From Lachnospiraceae bacterium (GTDB lineage Bacteria > Bacillota > Clostridia > Lachnospirales > Lachnospiraceae): a DNA stretch of 64,000 bases. This document shows positions 36,240 through 46,042 of this stretch, in pieces. The notes under the pieces were generated by a model. The model was not told the DNA's origin, did not search any database, and saw nothing but the letters and a program-made list of their open reading frames with translations. The position numbers and the translations under genes were made by a program. Positions within the stretch are counted from its first letter, which is position 1. Every line of letters starts with the position of its first letter. The stretch is from contig JAFRXH010000088.1 in the NCBI GenBank assembly GCA_017437785.1, positions 36,003-100,002 of the forward strand, in the 5' to 3' direction.

Positions 36240-37151
36240 TCAAGCCAATTCCAGCAATGTCAGTATCAGTGCCATCCTTACATATACGCCGTATTGTACC
36301 TGTTTAAAGTATACGGCTCTGGGGTCATCATCCACTTCTACGGAGATCTCGTTGACCCTGGGCAGGGGGTGGAGTACCAGCATGTCTTCCTTGGCCAGAT
36401 CCATCTTTGCCTTATTGAGGATATAGAAATCTTTTAATCGTACGTAATCTTCTTCGTTAAAGAAGCGTTCACGCTGTACTCTGGTCATGTATAAAAGATC
36501 CAGCTTGCCCATTACATCTTCAAGACGTATCACCTCTTCAAAGGTGATCGCTTTATCCCAGAGCATATCGCGCAGATACCCGGGGATACGCAGTTCCTCG
36601 GGAGAGATGAATACAAAGCGTACATTGGAATATCTCGCCAGCGCGTTTACCAGGGAGTGAACGGTACGGCCGAATTTAAGGTCGCCGCACAAGCCTATGG
36701 TGAAGTTGTCGAGCCTGCCTTTAAGCGCACGGATCGTGAGCAGATCGGTCAGTGTCTGTGTCGGATGCTGGTGCCCGCCGTCTCCGGCATTGATAACCGG
36801 GATGCCAGAACGTGATGCAGCAACCATAGGCGCACCTTCTTTGGGATGGCGCATGGCACAGATATCGGCAAAGCAGGATATAACCCTTATGGTATCGGAT
36901 ACGCTTTCGCCTTTTGCGGCAGAAGAGCTGCCGGCATCGGAAAAGCCTATTACGGATCCACCAAGATTGAGCATGGCTGTCTCAAAACTCAAACGTGTCC
37001 TGGTGCTGGGCTCGTAAAAGCATGTTGCCAGTTTTTTGCCGGCACACATGTGCGCGTATTTCTGAGGATCCTTTTCAATATCCACAGCCAGATCAAAGAG
37101 TTTATCAAGTTCTTCCACGGAAAAGTCCATGGGGTTCATAAGATGTCGCAT
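36240..37151 (-). CDS. pyrB: Aspartate carbamoyltransferase catalytic subunit
   Basis: 303 residues. Carbamoyl-phosphate motif [12 protein letters not shown] (about 50-61), HPTQTLTDL (about 128-136) and HPLPRVNEI near residue 261 are present. It makes carbamoyl-aspartate, the committed step of pyrimidine synthesis. AAGGAGGGA precedes the ATG. A 12-bp hairpin with a T run ends just before that ribosome binding site and may attenuate expression. Confidence 0.97.
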   Translation of the reverse strand: MRHLMNPMDFSVEELDKLFDLAVDIEKDPQKYAHMCAGKKLATCFYEPSTRTRLSFETAMLNLGGSVIGFSDAGSSSAAKGESVSDTIRVISCFADICAMRHPKEGAPMVAASRSGIPVINAGDGGHQHPTQTLTDLLTIRALKGRLDNFTIGLCGDLKFGRTVHSLVNALARYSNVRFVFISPEELRIPGYLRDMLWDKAITFEEVIRLEDVMGKLDLLYMTRVQRERFFNEEDYVRLKDFYILNKAKMDLAKEDMLVLHPLPRVNEISVEVDDDPRAVYFKQVQYGVYVRMALILTLLELA

Positions 37152-37163
37152 AGATCCCTCCTT

Positions 37164-37194
37164 TAAAAAAGAGAAACAAATATGTTTCTCTTTT
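37164..37194 (-). terminator. Hairpin plus T run between nitroreductase and pyrB: terminator or pyrB attenuator
   Basis: On the minus strand AAAAGAGAAACA (37194-37183), four-base loop, TGTTTCTCTTTT (37178-37167) and a continuing T run to 37165. The T run is followed directly by AAAGGAGGG of pyrB. There is no room for a promoter after it, so transcripts that make PyrB must read through it. Confidence 0.75.
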
Positions 37195-37200
37195 CGATAA

Positions 37201-37743
37201 CTATTTAATACTTAACAGATCACTTACAGCTTTACGCTTGGGAGCCTGAGGTTCTTCAGCGGGATAGCCCACCGGGATGAGAGCTACGAGTTCCTGACCC
37301 TCGGGGACTTCTATAAGAGAGGAGATGGTGTCTATGTCAAAGAGTCCCAGGATAACAGTACCGAGACCATGTTCGTAAGCTGCCAGACAGAAAGTCTGTG
37401 AAGCTATACCGGCGTCGAAGAACTCCCAGCGGTCTTCCCTTACCGTAGAGAATGAACCGTCGCGTTCAAAACCGGAGCGGTTCTTGACAACACATACGGC
37501 AACGAGTACGGGAGCCTGCTTTATGATATCACCGTTTCCGCGCCAGATAGTGGTACCTTCTTCAGCGATGCGTTTTTTAAGCGCGGGATCTTTAATGGCG
37601 ATGTAGCGTGTGATCTGGGTATGCTTCCAGCTTGGAGCGTAGGAAGCTTCCTCAACTATCTCGCTAAGCAGAGCATCATCAACACTTTTATCGCTGTACT
37701 TACGTATACTGCGCCTTCCGAGTATCATTTCTTTTCCTGTCAT
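37201..37743 (-). CDS. Nitroreductase family flavoprotein
   Basis: 180 residues from the ATG at 37743, placed right after AAGGAGGTGGCT; an earlier in-frame ATG lacks a site. [13 protein letters not shown] binds FMN at the N-terminus, followed by [10 protein letters not shown] and the C-terminal [10 protein letters not shown] and PVGYPAEEP. Such enzymes reduce nitro groups, quinones or enoates with NAD(P)H. The physiological substrate is unknown. A palindrome overlaps its promoter. Confidence 0.9.
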   Translation of the reverse strand: MTGKEMILGRRSIRKYSDKSVDDALLSEIVEEASYAPSWKHTQITRYIAIKDPALKKRIAEEGTTIWRGNGDIIKQAPVLVAVCVVKNRSGFERDGSFSTVREDRWEFFDAGIASQTFCLAAYEHGLGTVILGLFDIDTISSLIEVPEGQELVALIPVGYPAEEPQAPKRKAVSDLLSIK

Positions 37744-37776
37744 AGCCACCTCCTTAAATGTTAAATTCACTGCGGA

Positions 37777-37807
37777 TTATGATATCATAAAGGCAGCATA
37801 TTTTCAA
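37777..37807 (-). promoter_or_regulatory. Nitroreductase promoter with overlapping 14-bp palindrome
   Basis: Minus strand TTGAAA (37807-37802), 17 bases, TATCAT (37784-37779). The -10 box lies in the perfect palindrome TTATGATATCATAA (37777-37790), a candidate operator. Confidence 0.5.
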
Positions 37808-37816
37808 GCGCACTCG

Positions 37817-37846
37817 TTGACACATTATGGGTTTTTGCGGTAAACT
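37817..37846 (+). promoter_or_regulatory. Sigma-A promoter of pheA
   Basis: TTGACA (37817-37822), 18 bases, TAAACT (37841-37846), 38 bases before the pheA ATG. It is back to back with the nitroreductase promoter. Confidence 0.6.
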
Positions 37847-37883
37847 TGATAGCGATAATCAAGTGGAAAAGAAAGGAAAAAAG

Positions 37884-39005
37884 ATGCGGGATCTGACAGA
37901 GCTGCGCCGTGAACTGGACAAAGTGGACAAGCAGCTTGCTGCGCTGTTTGAGGAAAGAATGAAGCTGTGCGGTGAGGTGGCGGAATATAAGATAGAGAAT
38001 AACCGAAAAGTGTTTGACCGTGAAAGGGAAGAAGCCAAGCTTAACGCGGTCAGGGACCTGGTTGAAGGAGATATAAACAAAAAGGGAGTTGCGGAGCTTT
38101 TTACACAGCTGATGAGTATCAGCCGTAAACTGCAGTACCGCATGCTTTCGGAACACAGTGAGCTTAAACTGCCGTTTATCCCGGTAGATGAACTTGACAG
38201 CAGTGCGCACGTTGTGTATCAGGGGGCAGAGGGATCTTATTCCCAGGCTGCTACGGAGAAGTTTTTTAACCGCAGGGATAATATCAGCCATGTGGATACC
38301 TTCAGGGATGCCATGCAGACCCTGGACGAAGGTACGGCGGCATTTGCAGTACTGCCTATTGAGAATTCTACGGCGGGTATAGTCAACGAGATCTATGATC
38401 TGCTGGCTGAATACGAGCATTTTATCGTCGGAGAACAGATGCTTGAGATAAAGCACTGTCTGCTGGGGGCACCCGGAAGCGACATAAGCGAGATAAAGAG
38501 TGTATTTGCCCATCCGCAGGCCCTTATGCAGTGCGAGCATTTCCTGCGTGATAAGAGCTGGGAGCAGATATCCATGAAAAATAATGCTTTTGCAGCTAAG
38601 AAGGTTGCGGATGACGGCGATAAGACCCAGGCGGCCATAGCCGGTGAACATGCAGCGGCCTATTATGGCCTGGATATCCTGAAAAAAGGGATAAACCAGT
38701 CAGGAGTAAACACCACGCGTTTTATCGTTGTCAGCAATCAGAAGATATTTTTAAAGAAAGCAGGCAAGATAAGCCTGTGCTTTGAACTGCCTCATGAGAG
38801 CGGATCTCTATTCCATATTCTTTCTCATTTTATCTATAATGATCTGAACATGACGAAGATCGAAAGCCGGCCCATAGAAGACCGTAAGTGGGAATACCGG
38901 TTTTTCCTTGATTTTGACGGTAATCTTTGTGAACCGTCGGTCAGGAATGCATTGTGCGGTTTAAGGGAAGAAACTAAAAATCTTAGAGTTTTGGGGAATT
39001 ATTGA
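37884..39005 (+). CDS. pheA: Bifunctional chorismate mutase/prephenate dehydratase (P-protein)
   Basis: 373 residues from the ATG at 37884 (after GAAAGG). Chorismate mutase domain 1-85 (LTELRRELDKVDKQL, RKVFDREREEAK), prephenate dehydratase about 105-280 (YQGAEGSYSQAA, LPIENSTAGIVNE, NTTRFIVVS) and a C-terminal ACT domain with the ESRP phenylalanine-binding motif. It converts chorismate to phenylpyruvate and is probably inhibited by phenylalanine. The next gene starts one base after its stop. Confidence 0.96.
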   Translation: MRDLTELRRELDKVDKQLAALFEERMKLCGEVAEYKIENNRKVFDREREEAKLNAVRDLVEGDINKKGVAELFTQLMSISRKLQYRMLSEHSELKLPFIPVDELDSSAHVVYQGAEGSYSQAATEKFFNRRDNISHVDTFRDAMQTLDEGTAAFAVLPIENSTAGIVNEIYDLLAEYEHFIVGEQMLEIKHCLLGAPGSDISEIKSVFAHPQALMQCEHFLRDKSWEQISMKNNAFAAKKVADDGDKTQAAIAGEHAAAYYGLDILKKGINQSGVNTTRFIVVSNQKIFLKKAGKISLCFELPHESGSLFHILSHFIYNDLNMTKIESRPIEDRKWEYRFFLDFDGNLCEPSVRNALCGLREETKNLRVLGNY

Positions 39006-39006
39006 T

Positions 39007-40293
39007 ATGAGAGATACAGTACATGTTCATGACAGGGAACAGCAGAGATTAGACCTGGTAAGGGATTTCAGGGTATATTTTAAGACTTATACGAAGTGGC
39101 TGGAGCCGTATATGGACGCCATGGATGAAAAGCGGGCCACATATGAATCGCTGGTAAGACGCGTGATGTACGCTGCCGAAGAGGCCGGCTTTAAGGGCAA
39201 TGTATGGCAGTGTGTGATCACCGAGAGCCTGCTTATGGATGAGAATCCCTTCAGCTGCGCGGCAGAATTAAGAGACGGCTGCACGGGGACTATCAGAGAA
39301 GGGGCGCTCAAGGCAATGAAAGCGCTGCCTACATTCAAGGAACTGCACGGCTCAAATAACTTCAATTATTACAAAGCAGCTTCGGAAGGAAGAAAATACA
39401 GTCCGCTCATAAGGGATGCGATAATGGATCATTCCGAAAAGCTGTGGGCTGCAGAGGATCCTGAAGAGAGGCTTAAGGTACTTGAGCATTTTTATAAGTT
39501 TTACGGCGTGGGCAAGCTGGGACTGCATAAGGCTTTCCGTGTGCTTGACGGCGGAGAGATCGAACCCATACTTAATGTAGCGGAAAGTTCACTTGACGAT
39601 CTAGTGGGATATGAAAGGCAGAAGAAGCTTCTTTGCGATAATACCGAAGCCTTTCTGGCCGGACGCAGTGCCAATAACGTCCTGCTTTACGGTGAGGCAG
39701 GTACGGGAAAGAGTTCAAGTATACGCGGCATACTCCATAAATACTACGAAAAAGGCCTGCGAATGATCGAGGTCTACAAACATCAGTACAGAGAGATCAA
39801 TGATCTGATACGTAAGATAAAGGACCGTAATTACCGGTTCATAATCTACCTGGATGATCTGTCTTTTGAAGAGTTTGAGGTAGAGTATAAATATCTTAAG
39901 GCGGTGATAGAAGGCGGACTGGAAGCCAGACCGGAGAATGTACTTATATATGCTACATCCAACAGGAGACACCTGGTAAGGGAGAGCTTCAGCGACAGAC
40001 CTGAAAGCCCGCTGGATAAGCATAAAAACGAGACTGTCCAGGAGAAGCTTTCGCTCTTTGCACGTTTTGGCGTGTCTATTTATTACGGGGCACCCGAACC
40101 CAAGGAGTATTACAATATAGTCGAAAAGCTTGCAGAACGCTATAAGCTGCCTTATTCGAATGAAGAACTGAGACTGATGGCTAATCAGTGGGAACTTAAC
40201 CATAACGGGCTTTCGGGCAGGACAGCGGCCCAGCTTATCGATGATCTTCGCGGCAAAACGGAAGGAAATAAGGATGGCAGAAAAGAAAAATAA
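39007..40293 (+). CDS. DUF815 family AAA+ ATPase
   Basis: 428 residues. An N-terminal helical region (1-190) is followed by the DUF815 ATPase core: VGYERQKKLL, Walker A LLYGEAGTGKSSS (about 223-235), IIYLDDLSFE (Walker B) and ATSNRRHL (sensor). Function of the family is unknown. Located between pheA and the Ppx-like gene, with which it overlaps by 20 bases, so it belongs to that operon. Confidence 0.9.
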   Translation: MRDTVHVHDREQQRLDLVRDFRVYFKTYTKWLEPYMDAMDEKRATYESLVRRVMYAAEEAGFKGNVWQCVITESLLMDENPFSCAAELRDGCTGTIREGALKAMKALPTFKELHGSNNFNYYKAASEGRKYSPLIRDAIMDHSEKLWAAEDPEERLKVLEHFYKFYGVGKLGLHKAFRVLDGGEIEPILNVAESSLDDLVGYERQKKLLCDNTEAFLAGRSANNVLLYGEAGTGKSSSIRGILHKYYEKGLRMIEVYKHQYREINDLIRKIKDRNYRFIIYLDDLSFEEFEVEYKYLKAVIEGGLEARPENVLIYATSNRRHLVRESFSDRPESPLDKHKNETVQEKLSLFARFGVSIYYGAPEPKEYYNIVEKLAERYKLPYSNEELRLMANQWELNHNGLSGRTAAQLIDDLRGKTEGNKDGRKEK

Positions 40294-41821
40294 CACCCGT
40301 CTCTTTGCTGCTCTGGATGTGGGCAGCTTTGAGTTGTCCCTTAAGATTTTTGAGATAAGTTCCAAGGGCATAAAGCAGATCGATTATCTAAGACACAGGC
40401 TGGCTCTTGGAACAGACAGTTATGCCACCAGGAAGATCAGCCTGGCTAAGATGGAAGAGCTGTTTAAGATCCTTCAGGAATTTAAGGATGTCATGAAGCA
40501 GTATCATGTCAGGGACTATCGTGCCTATGGTACATCTGCCTTAAGGGAGACCGACAATACGGAGATCCTTTTGGACCAGATAAAGAACCGCAGCGGGATA
40601 GATCTGGAGATCTTAAGCAATTCCGAGCAGCGGTTCCTTGATTACAAGGCCATTGCGGCCATAGGCGATCAGTTTGACGCCATAATAGCAAAACCCACTG
40701 CGATAGTGGATATAGGCGGAGGCAGTATACAGCTTTCGCTTTTTGATAAGGGGGCGTTGGTGATAACCCAGAGTCTTAAGCTGGGGGTACTGCGCCTGCA
40801 CGAACGTATCCTGACGATCAAACCCCGCACTTCCCAGATAGAGGAACTGATGGATGAGATGATAGACGGACAGCTTTCTGTTTTTAAGAAGATGTATTTA
40901 AAAGACAGGGAGATAAAGAATCTGATCATCATGGATGATTATCTTTCGGGACGCTTTAAAGCGGCTGTGGAAGGAGTGGGCGATGACTGTATCGCCGGTG
41001 CTGATGCTTTCCTTGAGTTTGCCGACGGTATAATGGATAAGGGTAATGAAGAAATGGCCGATATGCTTGAGATATCGGAAGAGAGCGTACCGTTATTAAA
41101 GATATCGGCAGGCATAATGAAGCGTGTGGCCAGGAGTTTCGGCGCGGATGCGCTGTGGGTACCGGGGGCAACGCTCTGTGACGGCATAGCTTATGAATAC
41201 GCGGAACAGAATAAACTTATGTCTGCAAGCCGCGATTTTGAAGCAGATATACTGGCCTGTGCAGCTACGATAAGCCGCAGGTATATGGGAAGCAGGAAGA
41301 GGTCGGAGGCGCTTGAGAACATCGCTCTGACCATATTTGACGGCATGAAGCGCGTGCACGGTATGGGAGACAGGCAGCGCCTGATACTGAGGCTTTCCGC
41401 TGCTCTGCACGACTGCGGCAAATTTATCAATATGACCAATGTGGGAGAGTGCTCGTATGCCATCATCATGAACACCGAGATGATAGGACTTTCCCATCTG
41501 GAGAGGGAGATGCTCTCCTGTGTGGTCAAGTTCAATCATGAAGCATTTGAATACTATGAGGATCTGTCGGCCCACAGTGATATAAATGAGGAGGCGTATC
41601 TTATCGTTGCCAAGCTCACCGCGATACTCCGTATCGCCAATGCGCTGGACAAGAGCCACAGGCAGAAGATAAAGAACCTGAAGGTATCGCTTAAGGATGA
41701 CAGTCTGATAATAAATGTTGATGCCGGGGACGATCTTTTGTTTGAAGAAGAAAGATTTGTGCGCAGGGCTTCATTTTTTGAAGAAGTATACGGTCTGCGT
41801 CCTGTTATAAGAAGGATATAA
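40274..41821 (+). CDS. Ppx/GppA-type exopolyphosphatase with C-terminal HD domain
   Basis: 515 residues from the ATG at 40274. Actin-like fold: AALDVGSFELSLKIFE, YGTSALRE, and VDIGGGSIQLSLF (about 147-159) bind phosphate. The C-terminal half has a metal HD site, H379 and D380 in LHDCGKF. The enzyme removes terminal phosphates from polyphosphate or pppGpp. ppk1 follows after 42 bases, so synthesis and breakdown of polyphosphate are encoded side by side. Confidence 0.88.
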   Translation: MAEKKNNTRLFAALDVGSFELSLKIFEISSKGIKQIDYLRHRLALGTDSYATRKISLAKMEELFKILQEFKDVMKQYHVRDYRAYGTSALRETDNTEILLDQIKNRSGIDLEILSNSEQRFLDYKAIAAIGDQFDAIIAKPTAIVDIGGGSIQLSLFDKGALVITQSLKLGVLRLHERILTIKPRTSQIEELMDEMIDGQLSVFKKMYLKDREIKNLIIMDDYLSGRFKAAVEGVGDDCIAGADAFLEFADGIMDKGNEEMADMLEISEESVPLLKISAGIMKRVARSFGADALWVPGATLCDGIAYEYAEQNKLMSASRDFEADILACAATISRRYMGSRKRSEALENIALTIFDGMKRVHGMGDRQRLILRLSAALHDCGKFINMTNVGECSYAIIMNTEMIGLSHLEREMLSCVVKFNHEAFEYYEDLSAHSDINEEAYLIVAKLTAILRIANALDKSHRQKIKNLKVSLKDDSLIINVDAGDDLLFEEERFVRRASFFEEVYGLRPVIRRI

Positions 41822-41863
41822 ATCACGGACGGCCTGTATCTTGAAAGGATTAGGAGGACCACG

Positions 41864-43984
41864 ATGAACTATAACAATCCCAAATACTACACCAACCGCG
41901 AGCTCTCCTGGGTACGCTTTAACCAGCGTGTTCTTTCGGAAGCAAAGGATAAGGAGATAGAGCTGTTTGAACGGCTCAAATTCTTAAGTATCACGGCGTC
42001 CAATCTGGATGAATTCTTTATGGTGCGTGTTGCTTCACTTAAGGATATGGTACACGCCGGATATACCAAAAAGGACATAGCCGGCCTTAAACCCGAAGAA
42101 CAGCTAAAACTCTTATATCCGGTGCTGCATGATTTTGTGGAGGATCAGTATGATACTTACCACAAGCTGGCACTGGAATGCCGTCATCACGGACTTAAGA
42201 TTGTGGAGCGCCATGAAGACATGAGTGCGGACGAGGCCAAATTTGCGGATAAGTACTTTACCGACAATGTATATCCGGTTCTTACTCCCATGGCTGTGGA
42301 TTCTTCCAGACCGTTTCCGCTTATTAAAAATAAATCACTTAATATCTGTGCCCTTTTAGCCAAGAAAGGCAAGGATCCCAAGAAGGATAAGAATCAGGAA
42401 TTTGCTACCGTGCAGGTGCCAAGCGTTCTGCCTCGTCTTATCCAGCTTCCGTCGAAAGACGGGGAGAGGCGTGTCATACGCCTTGAGGAAGTGATAGAGC
42501 GTAACATCAACAAGCTGTTTTTAAATTATGACCTTATAAGTGCATCCCCTTTCCAGATCATGCGTAATGCGGATCTGCCGATAGAAGAGGAAGAAGCTGA
42601 GGATCTTTTAAAGGAGATCGAAAAGCAGATAAAGCGCAGGCAGTGGGGAGAAGTGATACGTCTCGAAACCGAAAAAGGGATCGATAAGAGGCTTTTAAAG
42701 ATATTAAAGCATGAGCTTGCGATAAACGAAGAGGATATCTATGAGATAAACGGACCGCTGGATCTTACCTTCCTAATGAAGATCTATGGCCTTGACGGAT
42801 TTGAGAAGTTTAAACACAGATCGCCTGAGCCTTGTGCCGTACCGGGATTGCCGTCGGGCTGTGATGTCTTTGCGGCCATAAGAAAGGGCGATATACTGCT
42901 GCATCATCCGTACCAGTCCTTTACTCCGGTTGTGGAATTTATCAAGCAGGCAGCGTGGGATCCTGATGTGCTGGCCATTAAGCAGACACTGTACCGTGTG
43001 AGCGGCAATTCGCCGATCGTCAAAGCGCTGGCAGAAGCTGCCGAAAACGGTAAGCAGGTCACGGTTTTGGTGGAATTAAAGGCGCGTTTCGATGAGGAAA
43101 ACAATATCGGCTGGGCAAGGATGCTTGAAAAATCCGGCTGTCATGTCATATACGGTCTTGTAGGGCTTAAGACACATTGTAAGATCGCTCTGGTTGTCAG
43201 GCGTGAAGAGGACGGGATAAGACGCTATGTACATCTGGGAACGGGTAATTATAATGATGCCACGGCCAGATTATATACCGATATGGGGCTTCTGACCTGT
43301 GCCGAACCTGTGGGAGAAGATGCAACGGCTGTGTTTAACATGCTTTCAGGTTATTCCGAGCCTCTGCAGTGGAACAGCTTAAGCGTAGCTCCCTTATGGC
43401 TTAAGAAGCGTCTCCTGCGCCTGATAGCGCGTGAGACACAGGCTGCTAAGGCAGGAAGACAATGCGGTATTAAGGCCAAGATGAACTCTCTGTGCGATCC
43501 CGATGTTATCGCGGCCTTATATGAGGCATCGGCTGCGGGCGTGCATATAGATCTGCTGGTAAGGGGGATCTGTTCGCTGAAGACGGGTATAGCCGGTGTC
43601 AGCGATAATATCAAGGTTTACTCCATTGTAGGTAATTATCTTGAGCACAGCCGTATCTTTATATTTGATAATGACTGCAATCCGGAGGTATATCTGGCCA
43701 GTGCGGACTGGATGCCGCGTAATCTTGAACGCAGGGTGGAGATAATGTTCCCCATCGAGAATGCTGAGCTTAAGGAGAATGTGATACATATACTTACGCA
43801 GCAGTTTAAGGATACGGCTAAGAAGCACGAGCTCATGCCTGACGGAAGCTATAAAAAGAAGCGTGTGGCTAAGGAAAGACGTTTCTCCTGCCAGATAAGC
43901 TTTGAAGAGGAAGCAGCCAAACTGATAACGAAAGGTGTTTCACTTAAGGACAGCAGACGCTTCATACCGATGGAGAAGATATAA
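41864..43984 (+). CDS. ppk1: Polyphosphate kinase 1
   Basis: 706 residues, normal for Ppk1. NRELSWVRFNQRVL at the N-terminus, the phospho-accepting His438 in GLKTHCK, RYVHLGTGNYN, and the second HKD-like region ASADWMPRNLERRVE. It makes long polyphosphate chains from ATP, usually at the membrane. AGGAGGACC precedes the ATG. The maf gene begins five bases after its stop. Confidence 0.97.
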   Translation: MNYNNPKYYTNRELSWVRFNQRVLSEAKDKEIELFERLKFLSITASNLDEFFMVRVASLKDMVHAGYTKKDIAGLKPEEQLKLLYPVLHDFVEDQYDTYHKLALECRHHGLKIVERHEDMSADEAKFADKYFTDNVYPVLTPMAVDSSRPFPLIKNKSLNICALLAKKGKDPKKDKNQEFATVQVPSVLPRLIQLPSKDGERRVIRLEEVIERNINKLFLNYDLISASPFQIMRNADLPIEEEEAEDLLKEIEKQIKRRQWGEVIRLETEKGIDKRLLKILKHELAINEEDIYEINGPLDLTFLMKIYGLDGFEKFKHRSPEPCAVPGLPSGCDVFAAIRKGDILLHHPYQSFTPVVEFIKQAAWDPDVLAIKQTLYRVSGNSPIVKALAEAAENGKQVTVLVELKARFDEENNIGWARMLEKSGCHVIYGLVGLKTHCKIALVVRREEDGIRRYVHLGTGNYNDATARLYTDMGLLTCAEPVGEDATAVFNMLSGYSEPLQWNSLSVAPLWLKKRLLRLIARETQAAKAGRQCGIKAKMNSLCDPDVIAALYEASAAGVHIDLLVRGICSLKTGIAGVSDNIKVYSIVGNYLEHSRIFIFDNDCNPEVYLASADWMPRNLERRVEIMFPIENAELKENVIHILTQQFKDTAKKHELMPDGSYKKKRVAKERRFSCQISFEEEAAKLITKGVSLKDSRRFIPMEKI

Positions 43985-43989
43985 TAAGA

Positions 43990-44595
43990 ATGAGATCATT
44001 ATACAGATACATCCTGGCTTCCGGCTCGCCGCGCAGAAAAGAGATATTGAGCCGTCTGGGGTTTGAATATGAAATAAAGGTATCCGATGTATCAGAGGAG
44101 CATGATGATATGCCGCCCTCTGCCATAGTGAAAGAATTATCACGCAGAAAGGCTGTGGCTGTGGCGGAACTTATGCAGGAGGAAGATCAGGCAGGAGACG
44201 AATGCTGTATCATAATAGCTGCGGATACATTGGTTTCCGTTGATGAGAGAGTGCTGGGAAAGCCTGCGGACAGAAAAGAATCAAAAAAGATGATAGAGCT
44301 GATATCCGGAAGGGCGCACCAGGTTTATACCGGAGTCGCGCTTATGGCTCTGCCGGCTAAAAAGATCCGTGTGTTTTGTGACAGGACGGATGTGCATGTA
44401 AGGGCATTGAGCGAAGCGGAGATGGATGAATATGTTAACAGCGGAGAAGGTGATGATAAGGCCGGAGCATATGCAATACAGGGAGAATTCGGCCGCTTTA
44501 TCACGGCTTTTGAAGGCAGTAAGGATAATGTGATCGGGTTTCCGTCGGAAATGTTTATGACGGAACTTAATAAATTCAAGGAGGAACTGCAATGA
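43990..44595 (+). CDS. maf: Maf-like nucleoside triphosphate pyrophosphatase
   Basis: 201 residues. YILASGSPRRKEIL at the start, AADTLVS (catalytic Asp), GKPADRKE and GEFGRF/EGSKDNVIGFP near the end are all family motifs. It hydrolyses non-canonical NTPs such as dTTP/UTP or modified forms, cleaning the pool; Maf proteins are linked to septum formation in Bacillus. Overlaps the next gene by four bases (ATGA). Confidence 0.93.
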   Translation: MRSLYRYILASGSPRRKEILSRLGFEYEIKVSDVSEEHDDMPPSAIVKELSRRKAVAVAELMQEEDQAGDECCIIIAADTLVSVDERVLGKPADRKESKKMIELISGRAHQVYTGVALMALPAKKIRVFCDRTDVHVRALSEAEMDEYVNSGEGDDKAGAYAIQGEFGRFITAFEGSKDNVIGFPSEMFMTELNKFKEELQ

Positions 44596-44858
44596 GTTAT
44601 GAATATGATGAAGCGGTGCTGGATGCTTTTCTTGAGCAGCAGGAAAAACTCTTTCCGGAGGCTGTGGCCGAAAGCAGGGAGGAGGCAGAGGAATTCTTAA
44701 AAGACTCCATGGCTGTTGTTGTGGATTCCCTGACAGAGGTATGTGATTATCTTGATGAAGCAGGCATGGACATAAGTGAAATGGAGCAGGAAGATATCGC
44801 GGAAGCAGAAGAAGTATTTGCTGTCGGTGACGGAAGATACCTTATCGTAGATGCATGA
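44592..44858 (+). CDS. Small acidic protein, function unknown
   Basis: 88 residues, strongly acidic and helical, no Cys pairs, no membrane helix, no recognised domain. The start overlaps the maf stop and GAGGAAC lies upstream, so it is translated with maf. A bidirectional terminator follows. No function is proposed. Confidence 0.7.
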   Translation: MSYEYDEAVLDAFLEQQEKLFPEAVAESREEAEEFLKDSMAVVVDSLTEVCDYLDEAGMDISEMEQEDIAEAEEVFAVGDGRYLIVDA

Positions 44859-44879
44859 TCCTGATAAGACGGTAAATAA

Positions 44880-44912
44880 ATAAGACAGGCGATAAACGCC
44901 TGTCTTATTTTT
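44880..44912. terminator. Bidirectional terminator between maf operon and zinc-ribbon gene
   Basis: Perfect 12-bp stem 44880-44891 and 44897-44908, loop ATAAA, followed on the plus strand by T5 and on the minus strand by a TTATTTATT tract. It separates convergent genes. Confidence 0.88.
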
Positions 44913-44932
44913 GTCTGCTATATCAGATCTGT

Positions 44933-45964
44933 TTAGAAATCAAAATCATCAACCTGGTTTAAGAGGCTGGCAGCTGATATGCCGCCCTCGCTGAAGGAGA
45001 GGGGATCGATGAACCACTGGCCGCCTGCTTTTATAACGTTAGCGCTCATGGTAGTCGAATCTTTGTTGCTCTTGCCTTCGATGCTGACCTTGACTTTGAC
45101 TTCGTATCCTTCGGTGATCTTGAAATTATCAAGCTTCTTAAGAAGGTTCTCGCCAAGCTTTACGGCCTTTTCGGGCTTGAGTTCGGTATCGTACTCATCA
45201 TCAAGGTAATCCGCGATATCTTCCCAGGTATCCTCGTCGTCAAGATTCATCTTGTCAAGGGTCTTTGAGAGATCGTCATAACTCTTCTGGAGCTTATCGA
45301 TATCCTTATCGCTTAACTTCTTGTTCTTCTTAAACTCAATGGATACTTTCCAGTCTTTGCCGTATTCTTCTTTAATACCATCCCATGCTTCTTCAAAAAC
45401 TTCATTGATAGCATCGTTGAGCTCGTCTTTTGCATCGCCGTTCTTGATAAGTCCCAGTGCTTCCTTATATGTCTCCGGTACGAAAGGAGGAGTAACACAG
45501 CTCATATATGCATTTACATCGGTGCTCTGGGCGTTGACAAGGCTTACCAGCTTGTTGATCGGCTTCTTGTATCCGCCGCCAAGTAAAAGTACGAGTATCG
45601 CTGCGATGACTACGACAAAGCATACGGCCACACCTATCAGGATAAAAGGCATAGGACTCTTCTTTTTCTTGGGCTCTTCTACGGGAGGAGCAGAAAAGAG
45701 AGGGTTCATAGCGGGCTGGGGAGCAGCGCCGCCCATATTGTTTGTATTAAAGCCGGGCTGCGGCATTCCCTGGGGCTGCGTATTATTCGGTGTACCACTG
45801 AAGATAGGGCCGGGAAATGGAGTTGAGGACTGATCCGGTGCTGCACTATTATTGCCGGCAGCTGAGTTGTTTTCCACAACAGCATCACCTAAAAGAGTGC
45901 CGCAATTGTTGCAGAACTTGGTATCGTCCGAGTGCTGTGAATTACATTTAGGACAGATCTTCAT
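44933..45964 (-). CDS. Zinc-ribbon membrane protein, function unknown
   Basis: 343 residues from the ATG at 45964 (after GAAAGGAAAC). N-terminal zinc ribbon (CPKCNSQHS and CNNCG, Cys 4, 7, 18, 21), a Pro/Asn/Gly-rich linker, one membrane helix at about 108-130 preceded by KKKKS, and an extracellular helical domain of about 200 residues rich in Lys and Asp. Similar architectures are common in Lachnospiraceae. Cytoplasmic ribbon and outside sensor domain is the likely topology. No function known. Confidence 0.75.
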   Translation of the reverse strand: MKICPKCNSQHSDDTKFCNNCGTLLGDAVVENNSAAGNNSAAPDQSSTPFPGPIFSGTPNNTQPQGMPQPGFNTNNMGGAAPQPAMNPLFSAPPVEEPKKKKSPMPFILIGVAVCFVVVIAAILVLLLGGGYKKPINKLVSLVNAQSTDVNAYMSCVTPPFVPETYKEALGLIKNGDAKDELNDAINEVFEEAWDGIKEEYGKDWKVSIEFKKNKKLSDKDIDKLQKSYDDLSKTLDKMNLDDEDTWEDIADYLDDEYDTELKPEKAVKLGENLLKKLDNFKITEGYEVKVKVSIEGKSNKDSTTMSANVIKAGGQWFIDPLSFSEGGISAASLLNQVDDFDF

Positions 45965-46042
45965 AGTTTTGTTTCCTTTCTTTGGTTGGTAAAACTGATT
46001 TACATAACTTGGCATAAAGTATAGACTTTTTTATATGATATG

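Noticed and set aside
42904-43828. Minus-strand open frames opposite ppk1
   Set aside because: Shadows of a well-supported gene, without ribosome sites.
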